DNA of 64,000 nt from Isoetes taiwanensis (lineage: Eukaryota; Streptophyta; Lycopodiopsida; Isoetales; Isoetaceae). The stretch is from the NCBI GenBank assembly GCA_021234155.1, contig JAJEKV010000252.1:470041-534040 (forward strand), given 5' to 3'. The position numbers and the translations under genes were made by a program. Positions 1-11,017 of this stretch are shown here, piece after piece. Position 1 is the stretch's first letter. Every line of letters starts with the position of its first letter. The notes below the pieces were generated by a model. That model made no database searches, was not told the DNA's origin, and worked only from the letters and a program-made list of their open reading frames with translations.

Positions 1-30
1 CAAAGGCATGGCTGAAGACACTTGATGATA

Positions 31-90
31 GTGCACCTATAACGTGTGCACCTATAGCGTGTGCACCTATAACGTGTGCACCTATAACCC
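31..90. repeat. 15-bp tandem repeat, four copies
   Basis: Four consecutive copies of a 15-mer of the form GTGCACCTATAACGT, with single-base variants in copies 2 and 4. It directly abuts the first hairpin module of element 0. Confidence 0.85.
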
Positions 91-358
91 GGGTGAGACT
101 GCGCCAATGACACCTGCGTTGAGAACGCACACCCATTTGGCGCGGTTTCACCCTGGTACCTTGATTCTTGCCAAGATTCAACAATTTCAGGAACTATAAG
201 ATCTTAAAATGCCTATTTGGGCCAATTCTAAACTAACTAGCAACTTATTTCATAAAAAAGATATCTAAAAGTGCAAATATGGGCAAACCGGGTGAATCCA
301 TGGATGGCCTCAAGGTCCTTGAATGCAGACGCTTTGGCAGCGTTTTATGATCTCACCC
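91..358. repeat. Two hairpin modules in element 0 (91-153 and 290-358)
   Basis: The first module has arms GGGTGAGACTGCGCCAA and TTGGCGCGGTTTCACCC, with a second small hairpin (TGCGTT...AACGCA) in its loop. The second begins GGGTGAATCC and ends GATCTCACCC and has weaker inner pairing. Their starts are 199 bp apart. Equivalent modules occur in elements 1 and 2 at the same relative position. Confidence 0.6.
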
Positions 359-737
359 AGTTGGCCAATTCTAGCTATTTTTGGATATTTTTAACAAATT
401 TAAAGTGCTACACTGCATTTCTAGACAATTTCTAAGCATTCTAACAACTTTTAGTACGAAATTTGGATCAATTTTGCCCTAAATCAAGTGACTATGCTAC
501 TTAGCCAATTAACAGCATTTTAAGTAAGATGCGAAGGATTCTACTACAATTAATTTATACAAGAATATTTTTATATCCTACAAGCAATTAATTTATAGTA
601 AATTTACTTCTAATGAGTAAAACAATGTACATGAAAAAACTTATATTTAAAATAGTTTGCTAGACTGGGGCTCTTCACGGCTTCTCCTTTGCGAATTCTC
701 CCGCCGGGTGGAGGTCTTTGGGCCTGCTTGGTATGGA

Positions 738-1888
738 TCAAGCAGAGGTTGCCTTCTTCAAAACGTTGTACCAGCTCCACCTCACGCCTCCCTGGGAGGC
801 TCTCGGACCATCAAGGGTGCGGATCTTGGCCTCCCTCGGCTTTGGCGCTTCCAGTGAGATCCCGCCGTTGTTGATGTGGTTGATGTAGTCGCGGGCCCTT
901 CTTGAACTCCCCGGATAGACATTTGATGTAGGGCGAAAAGAGACTTTCCGATCATCCGGACCGGGCATTTGTTGTCAATGCCAAATATGCCGAAGCAGCT
1001 CTCGCGTCTTGGGACCTTCTTCGGAGAATCGAGTCAAGGTGGTGGAGGCTTGCTTTTCGACCACGGTCGCTACCTTGTCGATCCATTGGCGGAGATAAAT
1101 CCGCATCTTTGCCTTCTTCTTTCGTTACTCCATATCTTGCTTCAGCTTTAAGTAGCTTTCGCTGATGTTGCCCCCTTGGATCGCATTGATATGGTTGCCG
1201 GCCGTGGGCTTGGTTCATTCTTCGGCCTCCTTCTCCTCTTGTTCGTCTTGCTGTGGTTCTCTGATAACCACACTCTCCCTATGCCTAGCTTTACGCCTCT
1301 TTGTTTGTTTCTCCCTTGCCTACGTCTCTTCCTTCCCTTTTCTTCCGCAAGATTGATTGCTTTCGCCCCTTCTTTGCTGTTCACGCATTTTGTGGTTGCT
1401 TTCGTATTGCCGAGGTTGCTCCCACGCTAGCGCTCCCCTATTCTTCTGGTGTTGGGGTTGCTCCTGTATCGAGGTTGCTCTTGCTACTTGCTCTTCACTT
1501 TGCTCTTCTTTCCATTTCTGGGGTTGCTCTGCCTTAGGGTTTCTCTCGCTACTTGCTCTTCCTCTACTCTCCCCATTCTTTGGGGTTGCTCCTGTTCGGG
1601 GTTGCTCGCTACTTGCTCTTCCTCTACTCTCCCCCGTTGCTGGGGTTGCTCCTATTGCCGAGGTTGCTCTCGCTACTTGCTCTTCCTCTACTCTCCTACA
1701 TTCTTTGGAGTTGCCCTATTGCCGAGGTTGCTCGCTACTTGCTCTTCCCCGCCGGAACAGACGCCCACGATCTCAATTCCCCAAGTCTTGCGATCATTCA
1801 CTCAAGTGCTAAGTCGTTGCTCCTCCATGAGTGAAACGATTCGCCTCAAGAGCTTGAGTGGCTAAGTTCGCCGTCTGCCCCTAGGCAT
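738..1888 (-). pseudogene. ORF0-like charged coding region of element 0, frameshifted
   Basis: The likely start ATG (1888) is 683 nt from the LTR edge, matching the ORF0 starts of elements 1 (685 nt) and 2 (710 nt). It opens with MPRGRRRT and then breaks. Downstream pieces are rich in Lys, Arg and Glu (for example EEKGRKRRRQGRNKQRG at about 1148-1384), like the charged part of ORF0 in the other elements. No known domain is recognised. It may be an extra ORF ahead of gag or an unusual gag N-terminal region. Confidence 0.45.
1388..1750. repeat. Imperfect tandem repeat (about 60-70 bp) inside ORF0 of element 0
   Basis: The motif GTTGCTC..GCTACTTGCTCTTCCTCTACTCTCC recurs about five times with indels. 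On the coding (minus) strand each unit gives Glu/Gln-rich text such as VEEEQVA, so the array appears to have expanded the charged region of the protein. Confidence 0.75.
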
Positions 1889-2554
1889 GAGGGGCCTCAA
1901 GAATTTGCTTGTCATGCCCACCTTGAGTGCTTCAACGTTCGGTGCAAGTTGGAGCTTCCAACCTTCCTAGCTACTTGTTTGGTCCTCCCAACAACTTAGC
2001 TTCCTTGATGGTGGCCTCTTCGAGCGATCTTGCCTCTATCTTGGCTCCTTTGGATCGATCTGGCTAAATCGGCCGTTCGTTTGGTGGACACTCTTGTGGC
2101 GCTTTTCTGAGATTAGCTTCTAATTCGGCTTTTACAAGGGTAAAAGAGAGGTTCAAGCTACCATTTGGGGAACTTCTAGGGAGTAGAGGTGCTTCCATAG
2201 GTTTATTAGCTACTTTTTCTTAAGAGTAAATTTATTATAACTATGGGTTATTAATTAAGGTACTATTCCTAAACGCTTAACTATTGCTCGAAATTTCCTA
2301 TTTCTTTTGGGCCAAGTAGTGGTCATTTCACGCCATTTTCTTTCAAGCTTTATTTTGAGCGATTTCGCATTCAATTTTTCACTTGAAAGGTGCGGTTCAT
2401 GAACAACTTGAGCTCAAATTTACTAGAAGGTTTCTTTTGACTATATTATTTCTACCACTTAGACTATACTTAATCTAATTACGACCAGTTAGCTAGGCCA
2501 GTTAGTCTACCTATTCAGGGATATGGTCAGTGCTAGCTCTTGGTCAACCAAGAA

Positions 2555-2570
2555 CATTGCTCTGATACCA
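2555..2570 (-). other. Primer-binding site, initiator tRNA-Met type
   Basis: On the minus strand TGGTATCAGAGCAATG starts one base after the LTR end CGTCACA. This matches the 3' end of plant initiator tRNA-Met, the usual primer of Ty3/gypsy and Ty1/copia elements. It fixes the element's orientation. Confidence 0.9.
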
Positions 2571-2571
2571 T

Positions 2572-4215
2572 TGTGACGCTCCCTGCTAAACATACGGCGC
2601 CCGGCCGTACACTCGGCAGGAAATCCCCCGTCCGGCTCAACAACCCACAGTTCCTTGCCGTCTACCAAAGACTCTAAGGTGACCCTAGTGCGGGGAGGGG
2701 CCACTGAGGTGTGTCTTGCGCGCCCTTCCCCTATGGGCTCCTATAACAGCGGAAGCGATAAACATGTCAGAACTAGCATCAACAATACAATACTACCTCG
2801 AAGGATAGTCCATCACACATCCACAAGTGCAAAGATGATAATCATAAACCGTAAAACATGAGAGCTCCTACCCATGGCTCAGACTCGTAAGGAGGACGAC
2901 TGACCGGCTAGGCCTCAAGATAGAGCAGACCGAGTCATGGCAATGGCGAGGGCTGGCATAAGACAATGGCTAGGGTTGACCACTCCATCCGCCCCTCCTG
3001 TGCATACTTTGCAGATGGGCTCAATCAGGCTCTGGCATGACTCTAGCCTTCCGGATACGCAATCCCATGGCATCACCCATCGGGACTACCCGTGTTGCAT
3101 CTCCCTGGTCCGCCAAGGTGGGGAAGGGTTGCATCTCCCCTTCCTGGGGTCTAGAGGTTCCAGGCGGCTAGAGAATCGCGGGCGACACCACCATTCATAC
3201 CCGATGAACCCCCAAAACAAGAGCCAAGCCGACACTTGCAACTCTTGAGAGGCATGACACCATCGCCCCTGAGGGAGGTGTCGGACCCATGCTCGGCCCA
3301 CACAAGTGACCCACCATAAGCCTAGCCCACTATGGGATCCCCCGTAGCCCCCACTCGGCAGGGATCCTCCCTCCGCATTGCCTCTAGCCCCGTTGTGTAG
3401 TGCTGAGTCACATCATAGCCTCCATAGCCCGGTGGGTTCCTATGCACAGGCCGCAACTAATAGGAACTAAGGGATCTACACTAGGAGCATACTACATATG
3501 GCCCTAGGTCTCTACCCCCCTTCCCAATACAAGAGGAGCAACACGATCAACCAACATCACGCATACATCATATCATGATAAACATCATAAGAACATCTTA
3601 ACCTAATCATACATATCTAACTTACAGTTAGAGTTCCTTGATTAGGGTTCAAGATGTTGAATAAGGGTTCTAGGATGGCTCTACTCTAGCTACTTAAATA
3701 CTAACCCATCCGGAGTGCTAACTTCCGGATGATCTACCAAGAGCACTACTCTACATACCGCCTCCGTAGCACTCCCTTCCAATCTCGGCATCTCCATGGT
3801 CTTCGAAGTGTTCGAGGTAGCTCCCACTCTCGCTGATGCGCCACGCCCGGGGCTGCCATGCTATGTCGCGGCCACGTTGAGACGGTTCTCGAAATGGAGT
3901 TTTGAGAAGAAGGTTCCCGTGACCTGTTGGAGTTTTAAAAAAAGAGGCCTAGGGTTAGGGTTTAGGCCTTTATAGGTTAGGGTTCACATGTTATGCCACG
4001 TGGCTCCAATAGGGTAAGACCGTGTGGCGGGTGCCCAATAGGTTAAGGCCATGTGGAAAATGGTCTTAACCTAAGGTTGGCTAAGTTATATGAATAACTT
4101 AGTCATGCCCCCTAGTGCCACAATCTATGGTATACAAGGCTATGAAGATAGACTTGTATAGTGACGGGTCCAGGAATATACGTATTTATAGCGTATATTC
4201 CCCTGGAACGTCACA
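2572..4215 (-). repeat. 5' LTR of element 0
   Basis: A 1,644-bp segment bounded by the 7-bp inverted termini TGTGACG and CGTCACA. It shares blocks with LTR B and the LTRs of elements 1 and 2, such as the CCACTCCATCCGCCCCTCC stretch and the block of AGGTCTCTACCCCC followed by CTTCCCA. Confidence 0.85.
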
Positions 4216-5154
4216 GGATATGTGGTCGATGCAGGGGAGAGACTTGATTTTTTGTGTTTTCTCTCTGTTTGATTGAACAAGTCCAGTGGCCATAGCTCAG
4301 AAGCATCATTGCTTTCTTTTGCTCATGCAAAGAGGGCGCCATCATCTTCCATAGCTTTCAATGCGAGTAAAAAATTGGGGTTGCAATTTTATTGATAGAT
4401 GTAAGGGTGCTTGGAATCAAATGCCCTTGGATATCCTGTGGCTTGGAGCTGGATTGGACCTTACCTTCTGCGGATTTAAAATTTTTGGTTCTACAATTTT
4501 TGCTGCTGGAGAAGTATTTGCTTCTAAGTTTTGGACGATGCCTTCATATACAAATTGCATATTACAAATTGTTTATTATTTCTTATTTGTAATCAAATCT
4601 ATGCTTCTATGTTCTCTTGTTTGAGTTGCTGAAGAGGCAAGGATTTTGATGAGGCCAATCCAACCTCAAGATTTAAATTCCCATAAGAGAAATTGTTTAG
4701 TTGTTACTAGGTTAAAAATACCCTTGTCGCAAAAGGTTTTGAAGGGAAAAGCTTTGTGATAATGATGATATTAAGAACTTGTAAAATAGCTCATTGCTTC
4801 TATTGCATCAACAATAGAAGAGGATCTAATACCTCAAGAATATATAACGCCAACATAGAAGATGAACTCAACGAACTATACACCACAAGTATATTGTCGT
4901 TTGCATGACATGGTCATGAACCTAACCTCCATGCTAATGGATGATTCCCTGGGGTGGATATTACAATGGCATATTGGACTACATTATCTAGATCTATAAC
5001 TATGGAAATGGCTACCTGAGGTTTCAAAACAATTGAGAACGATTAAACCAAATAAGAAGCTCTCTAAGGTATAAAATCAAACAAATTTCCTATTAAGTGG
5101 TATGAATCCAGTACATTCATCACCAACCGTTTCATTGCCTAAATTCTGACTTCT
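4216..5154. other. Intergenic DNA, no recognised gene
   Basis: AT-rich sequence outside the LTR. Short open stretches (for example 4361-4624 on the plus strand) show no family signature that I recognise. The first bases, GGATA, would be one copy of the element 0 target duplication, but the other end is outside the window. Confidence 0.5.
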
Positions 5155-5450
5155 TTTATTGACATGTATGTAAAATATGACAATCTAGGATAGGCACATG
5201 AGATGTTTAACGAATTACAGAGCTACATTGTAATTTGTGGGATGCAAATGTTTTTGGACATGCTCCGTACGAGAAAGTTATTCTCGCATTCAAAACTTGT
5301 CCAAATGATGCAACATTAAGTTATACTGATTTTGGACTTGCAAGTCTAGTTTACACAAACTATTCCAAGGTTAAGAACATGGAATAGCAGCCTTTGTGCA
5401 CAAAAGATGGTGTCTCAAGCACTTGAGGAGAGTTATTGGATTAATCATCG
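5155..5450 (+). pseudogene. Pentatricopeptide-repeat (PPR) protein remnant
   Basis: Plus-strand translation gives IDMYVKYDNLG, a stop, then AHEMFNELQS, which follows the plant PPR helix pattern (MYxKCGxLxxAxxxFxEL). After a frame change come LWDANVFGHA-like residues. Stops and frameshifts leave no open gene. PPR proteins bind organelle RNA; this piece is only a relic. The call rests on one repeat and is tentative. Confidence 0.4.
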
Positions 5451-5577
5451 TGCCTCTGTCATGTTTTTGTGTTAGCTTGCTTGGTAATTTGCTATTTATT
5501 AATTGGCCATCGTATATGAGATGTTAATTTCCAGCTTTAGGTCAAGCTTGCTTAATCCTTGCAGGCCATTATCACTT

Positions 5578-5651
5578 TGCTTTCATTGAGAGTCGAACTC
5601 AAGACCTCCCGCTTACTAAACGGGTGCTCTAACCAACTGAGCTACAAAAGC
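5578..5651 (-). tRNA. tRNA-Thr (anticodon AGT)
   Basis: Minus-strand cloverleaf with acceptor GCTTTTG/TGAAAGC plus discriminator A, a D arm containing AGCTCAGTTGGTTAGAGC, and an anticodon stem CCCGT/GCGGG enclosing loop TTAGTAA (anticodon AGT). The T arm is TTGAG/CTCAA around TTCGACT. No intron and no encoded CCA are seen, as expected for a plant nuclear tRNA gene. The internal A and B boxes are intact, so it could be transcribed by Pol III. Confidence 0.93.
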
Positions 5652-5711
5652 TTCAAGACCTCAGTTTAAAACAAAAATATTATTATCACTTTCATCTACA
5701 TTCTTTTTGCA

Positions 5712-5784
5712 CACTCTCGATGGGACTCGAACCCACAATCTCTTGATTAGAAGTCAAATGCCTTATCCATTAGGCCACGAGAGC
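5712..5784 (-). tRNA. tRNA-Arg (anticodon TCT)
   Basis: Minus-strand cloverleaf with acceptor GCTCTCG/CGAGAGT (one G-T pair at the end), D arm GGCCTAATGGATAAGGC, anticodon stem TTTGA/TCAAG and loop CTTCTAA (anticodon TCT). The T arm contains GGGTTCGAGTCCC. It lies 60 bp from tRNA-Thr on the same strand, forming a small tRNA pair. Confidence 0.93.
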
Positions 5785-6142
5785 CTTCCAACTTTGATTT
5801 GATAATCAACATTATGTTAATTTCCAGCTTTAGGTTAACATATGGGATCAAGTCTTCATCCTTAATGGTTTTTCTTGCCTATATATGTGGTATTGGTGAA
5901 GAAAGTTCAAGTTACGTAAAGTCAAGGGGCCTTTGACTCAGCCCTCCCAGCCAATGGTGCCCTGCCACATGGCGCGAATTCTTTTTCGAATGTGGGCTAA
6001 GTGTTCTGTTGACAATTCTGTAATTGCAGTGGACATTCTGCCCGACATTCTGCAGTAGCACATGACATTCTTGCCTTAACCATTGGATGGAGGACACGTG
6101 TAACTGAATTGAAGGCCCCTGTGACTTCATGTTGCACGAATG

Positions 6143-6217
6143 ACACTCCGCCTTGAATTCTGGCATGTCAACAGGCATGTTGGAACTTCTTCCACGCTAG
6201 ACTTCAAGGCGGAGTGT
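6143..6217. repeat. Short foldback with 16-bp perfect inverted ends
   Basis: ACACTCCGCCTTGAA... at the left is mirrored by ...TTCAAGGCGGAGTGT at the right, with about 43 bp between. It may be a MITE end pair or a chance local inversion. No target duplication was recognised. Confidence 0.6.
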
Positions 6218-7570
6218 GTATACAGAATTTTCCTTTAGTGAAATGCTTTGGATTGCCAACAAGAAGCTTTGAATGTGTGGTTATAGTTCAAGATAATACT
6301 TACAGCATGAAAATTTCAAGGAAATTTCAGTTTGAGGGAGAGCTATTCAAACAAAAAGTTGGAGGGGGAGCAGATTGTACCCATTGGTGGTTTTTTGCTT
6401 GGTAGGGAAGACGGACAAGGTGGATTTCACATATTATTAGATATTAGAACATTAAGAACTTCACGGTACCTCTCGTTCTTCCTAGTTTGCAAAATAATCA
6501 GCTGATCTTGTTGAGGCAAAGGTACAGATGATTTCAGTTGAGAGTGCAATCAATCGGTCTCATAGCAGCATACATATTAAAAACTTGTGGCAGCATAGAA
6601 TACAGGTATAGTTATTCATGATCTGATTGACTGACATAAACAAGACTATGATGCTGTTATGGTTTGACATGTATATTAATTGTGCCAAACTTAGGGAGCC
6701 ATGTTTGAGAATTTGACAAGTCTGAATATGATTGCTGGTTATGTGAAGCGTTTTTCTGCTTAAAATCTTTGCAGCAGGAGGGCACAAAAGCAGACAAGAT
6801 CACATTTTTAAAGATTGAAAGTAGCTTCAAGTATTGATGCAATCAAGAAAAATGGGACCATCCGTGAGCAGGTTCGCAAAGCTGGACTTATCTTAGCATC
6901 GATAATTGCTTGATATGCTTATGCTGGTTGGAAAAGTTGGCTTCATCATATCGAACATGCAACAAGAAGGATTTCAGCCAGCTGGTTTAGTGGGAAATGC
7001 AGACCAAAATGCACTGCCAAAATGCAGACCGACAAAATGCAAAGCTATTAACTTGACAGGATGGCTTACCTTCAAATTGATTACCATAAGAGCAAGGCCG
7101 GGCCATTTCCTTTAGTTACTCAGCCGTCTATATTTCTCCCATGATAACTACGTATAACCAATGACCAATGAGTATGCAGCTATTTTGTCACTATGGCTTA
7201 GCCAAATAAAGTCAATTAATCATCACTTATAGGATCAAGAAAAGGCAGTTACTCTAATCCAAATCCTCTGTGTAAAGAGTGAAAGCATAGAAAATGCTAA
7301 ATTTACCCTCAAAATGGAAAGGTCCTTGGGATCATATACAGTTTGAACAGCCTGACAACTCTCCCTCCAGATGCACTTTTCCATAATGACACGTTGGGTA
7401 ATATATTAAAGACCAAACACAATTTCTGAGATCCTTTCCATAGCATTTGGTCACCATAGAACACTGGCACCAAATCTCCCAACTCAAGCAAACAGAAGGG
7501 GAAGTCACTAAGGCTTTCGAGGATTGCAAAGCAATTATAATTTTCATACTTCCAAAATTGGAACACCACC
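6218..7570. other. Intergenic DNA downstream of rps5
   Basis: No gene recognised. The part near 7300-7570 would be the 3' untranslated region of rps5, transcribed leftward. A short imperfect repeat of AAATGCAGACC/AAAATGC lies at about 6995-7040. Confidence 0.4.
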
Positions 7571-9132
7571 TCAACAATTCCAGAGGTCCTTGACAGTGGC
7601 ACCTCGTGCTTTTGCGACCTCCCTCAAGTTTCGTATTTGGTTTATTCCCTCTACAACAGCCCTTGCATTATTGAGAGGGTTATCACTGCCAAGTTGTTTT
7701 CCCAAAGCATTCTCTATTCCTGCCATTTCAAGGACAACCCTTACTGCTCCTCCTGCAATGACCCCTGTACCTGTTGCGGCAGGTTTCAACATCACTTTTG
7801 CAGCTCCATATTTGGCATCAATCCTGTCCAGAAGTTTTAGCAGGTTAGATAATCTCTATTTGACCCACCTGATTTGAGCGTCTTATTTATCAACCATGGT
7901 CATGTTTGAACCAAAAAAAATACACGGGGTTTTTGTGGACAACAAATTTTTTCGCGAGTGTCATGTTAAAGCCACATCGAGGGAAAAACTACACGGGGTT
8001 TTTTTCATTTCATGCTGGTTCAAGCATGACCATGGTTGTTAAATAAGACGCTCGCACCTGATTACCTGGTATTCAGAAAGAAGATACAATGGAAGAAAGC
8101 TGATAGACTACAGTGTTCAGCATGTACCCCTGCCTTTTGGTGTTTTTATATGATTCTAATTTAATGCATGCTTTGACAACCTCCTCGCAAGAGTTGCAAA
8201 ATATTCCCCATGCGACAAAGCTATACCTTTTATAAAGGCTTGGCAACAGATGTAAAACTTCTATGCAAACTACCAAGGCATGATCTGTGGCCATTATAAC
8301 AGCTTATTTTCCAATATTGATTTCGTTCTTCAAAGATGCAGATCACAGTGAGCAATGGGAGATGAACCCCATACAATAAAGTTTGGCATCATGACATGGT
8401 AGTTATTAACCTATTCTTTCTACTGCTCAGAAATAACATAGAAACAAAATAGAGGACAGATGCAACATACCTCTGAGGGAGGGTCTTGCTGTGAGTCATG
8501 GGCACTGTGACCAAATGTCGTTTTGCATCTACAATTGACTTCTGCACTGCAGAAAGAACCTCCTTAGCCTTTCCAACTCCAACACCTACCTTGCCCATTT
8601 TATCTCCAATCACTACAACAGCTCTGAATGACATTAATTTCCCACCCTTCACCACTTTTGTCACTCTTCTTATCTGGATCACAGATTCCTCAAAACCTTC
8701 CCCTGCCCTATTTATTCTGGCCGCACCGCCTTCATCCATACCTTTCTTCCTCCTCCTTCCCTTGCCAGCTACAGTTTCATCATCGCCTTCTTCACCAAAC
8801 CCACTAATCCATTTCTGCTGCCTGGCCCCCCCATATGCTGGTCCATATAGGGCCTCGTATGCAGCTGTTATTTCATCTTCCGTCATTTCTGATTCTTCTT
8901 CCTCCTCTCCTTCTTCTTCTCCTTGTTCACTGTCCATATCCGCCATAGCTGCTCTTATGGAAAATCTGGCACGAGAAGGGGGGTAATTGAAGCAGACATT
9001 GCATGGTTTTCTACTCACATGGACAGAATTGTGTGGAAGACGGAGAGGTCTAAAAGTTGAGAGATATGAGAGACTTGAATGATGGGTTCCATGCAATGCA
9101 ACAGCGGCGGTGGTGATAGAAAGTGCCGCCAT
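7571..9132 (-). CDS. rps5: Plastid 30S ribosomal protein S5 (uS5c), two exons
   Basis: Exons are 9132-8471 (662 nt) and 7823-7571 (253 nt), giving 304 residues. The intron (8470-7824) has GT and AG ends and splits an Arg codon. Residues 1-60 ([15 protein letters not shown]...) look like a plastid transit peptide. An acidic linker follows at about 65-87. The N-terminal S5 RNA-binding domain starts near residue 147 ([18 protein letters not shown]) and the C-terminal S5 domain lies in exon 2 ([29 protein letters not shown]). S5 sits in the small subunit near the mRNA entry site and affects decoding accuracy. An in-frame ATG at 9174 would add 14 residues; 9132 is preferred because MAALS is a typical transit-peptide start. 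A MITE sits in the intron and a palindrome lies just upstream. Confidence 0.93.
7875..8054. mobile_element. Mutator-like MITE in the rps5 intron
   Basis: A 180-bp element with inverted ends of about 38 bp (GAGCGTCTTATTTA...CCATGGTCATG), flanked by the perfect 9-bp direct repeat CACCTGATT (7866-7874 and 8055-8063). A 9-bp target duplication is characteristic of Mutator-superfamily elements. Inside, TACACGGGGTTTTT occurs twice. No coding capacity. Confidence 0.85.
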
Positions 9133-9224
9133 AGCTAGACATCCCAAAGCTCTTCTTGTTATCTTATCCCACAAAATTAGCTGTCCACGTGGAAAAAACT
9201 ATTACCTGTCTCCCGTTTTGGAAG

Positions 9225-9350
9225 TAGAAATTTTCGTCAGCAAAAAATTTCGCTTGAAATTTTCTGGCGGCCGCCAGCTGACCTGGCGGCGCCGGCAGCT
9301 GGCGGCCGCCAGAAAATTTCAAGCGAAAGTTTTTGCTGACGAAAATTCTA
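9225..9350. repeat. 126-bp near-perfect palindrome upstream of rps5
   Basis: Arms of about 56 bp run from TAGAAATTTTCGTCAGC to GGCGGCCGCCAGCTG and are mirrored from CAGCTGGCGGCCGCC to GACGAAAATTCTA, with about 15 bp at the centre. Only two or three mismatches are seen. It lies 93-218 bp upstream of the rps5 start codon, so in the likely leader or promoter. Confidence 0.88.
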
Positions 9351-9351
9351 C

Positions 9352-9581
9352 AACGAAAAAAAAGGGGGCTTGAAATTTGCCCCCAATTTTCTCTTTCCGG
9401 CTGTTTTCAGGCATCCTCTGCTGGCGGCGCCGCTGAACCTGGGACGGCTGCTCGAATCCTCCGCTTAACCTGAGACGGCAGATCAGGCGCTGCAATCAGG
9501 TGGAGATCAAGTGGATTTTTCGGCTTGAAAGAACAGGGTGTTTTGGGGCGAAATTTCAAGGCCCCTTTTTTTTCGGGTGTG
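9352..9581. repeat. Second inverted repeat, adjacent to the palindrome
   Basis: The left arm (AACGAAAAAAAAGGGGGC, TTGAAATTTGCCCC) is mirrored at 9545-9581 (GGGGCGAAATTTCAAGG, CCCCTTTTTTTTCGGG). The GC-rich interior contains CTGGCGGCGCCGC, related to the centre of the neighbouring palindrome. Together the two may be one compound foldback transposon. Confidence 0.75.
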
Positions 9582-11017
9582 GGATGAGGCATGAGGCATG
9601 TATTTTACAACCTGGAAACCAAAGATTGATGCAACATGGCAACCTCTCATTAGAGGTTTGTTGGGATCACCTAAGGCTGAGATTCCACTGGCATCAATTG
9701 ATGCCTGGAAGTTAGAAACCGACCAATCCTATTAAATGATTTAAGACTTCCGTTGTTTTCTGTGATTCCACTAACAATGGTAATTAAGCATCGGATTTTT
9801 CTTCGGGAGATGATGTGGATACTATAAACAGCTACTTAACTGTCAGGGGATTCCTCCCATCCTTTTGCACCAGAAGCAATTACCCCTCTTCAGATCTTGA
9901 CAGGAATCAAAAGTCGTCCCCAATTCTGAGTCCAAACCTATTCCCAACCTCCGTGCTTGGGCAAACCCCACAAAAAGCTGATAAACCTAATTATGGCAGG
10001 TCAGGCATGTAATCATGAAGAGGATCGTCTAATTCCCTATCGATTCGCACACTCCATCAAGCGAGATTAGCGAAAGAACCTCCAAATTGAGTGCCAAATT
10101 TTGGAGAGCGATGTTCAAATTGATTTGATGCAATTCAATGCCAAAATTCGAAACTCAGTTTTCCCTCCGTATTTACCATTCCAAGGCAGTTGCCATGATA
10201 GTCCTCTAGCGTAATCATCTAAAATCTTCTTTTCATGTTTATATCCATCCAAAGATAAGATCTTTTTTATAAAACCCTTTTGGCAATCGGGTTTAATTCA
10301 AATCGGCTTTTTGAGCTAAGTATCAACCGATTTTGTCGATTCTAGAAAGATCACAAATCTGGTTCATATTACTGTTTTTCGCAAGCAAAGGAGTAATGAA
10401 GAAGGGATTCTCAGCATCAATTCTGCTTCTCAAATTAATTCAGCAGTGATTCACAGGCAAAGAATCCACAACGATCCACTTAGGTGATCCACAGAACCAC
10501 AGGGAAATTAGAATCATAGGAAAATTGATGTGATTCAGGCGATCCACAGATTATGTTCTGTAAGATTAAGTCTAAGATCTATTACTTCTCAATAGATTAA
10601 TTTTGACGGTATTGGTGTTTGGGCCTAGGCTGAGAGCATATTTTGCAATCCACTTCAGTTTCCTATCAAACCAGTGAACCAATTTCTATGTGTTTTTCGT
10701 TATGGATAGATATTGTCGTGATGTGGATGTTAGATACAACCTGGGGGGTGCACTCAGTAAAAACCGTAGAAAACATGTGAGTGTACAGAAGGGGGTTTTT
10801 TTGGGGCCAAAACCGTACCCATATATGGGGGATGTTTTTCTTGCTTGAATTCCGTATATACATACAAAAGAAATATGGTAGGGATATATGAAATATGATG
10901 TATATTTTCTTAGGAAATTCTCTTAACCCTATGCATGCACATGCCATATAGACTTTACATTAGGTGCACCCCTTGGGAGATACAATGCCCCATTTTTTGT
11001 TGCATGTTCATTCTGTT
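9582..11017. other. Intergenic DNA, nothing recognised
   Basis: AT-rich sequence with no convincing reading frame, RNA gene or repeat. Confidence 0.4.

Larger units (their letters stand above)
1..4215 (-). mobile_element. LTR retrotransposon, element 0, 5' portion (continues beyond left edge)
   Basis: Read on the minus strand this is a 5' LTR (4215 to 2572), a primer-binding site matching initiator tRNA-Met (2570 to about 2555), a leader, and a degraded basic/charged coding region (1888 to about 738). Two hairpin modules follow, and the element then leaves the window. The layout and distances match elements 1 and 2 further right: ORF0 begins 683 nt from the LTR, and hairpins lie 2.2-2.5 kb from it. 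The relation to Ty3/gypsy chromoviruses is inferred from elements 1 and 2, because no pol is present here. Confidence 0.75.

Noticed and set aside
1357-1865. Plus-strand ORFs of 138-151 residues over the tandem repeat at 1388-1750
   Set aside because: Leu/Ser/Cys-rich repeats arising from the complement of the ORF0 array. The element's coding strand is minus, shown by its primer site and LTR.
8498-8986. Plus-strand ORF of 162 residues
   Set aside because: Antisense to exon 1 of rps5; no codon or domain support.
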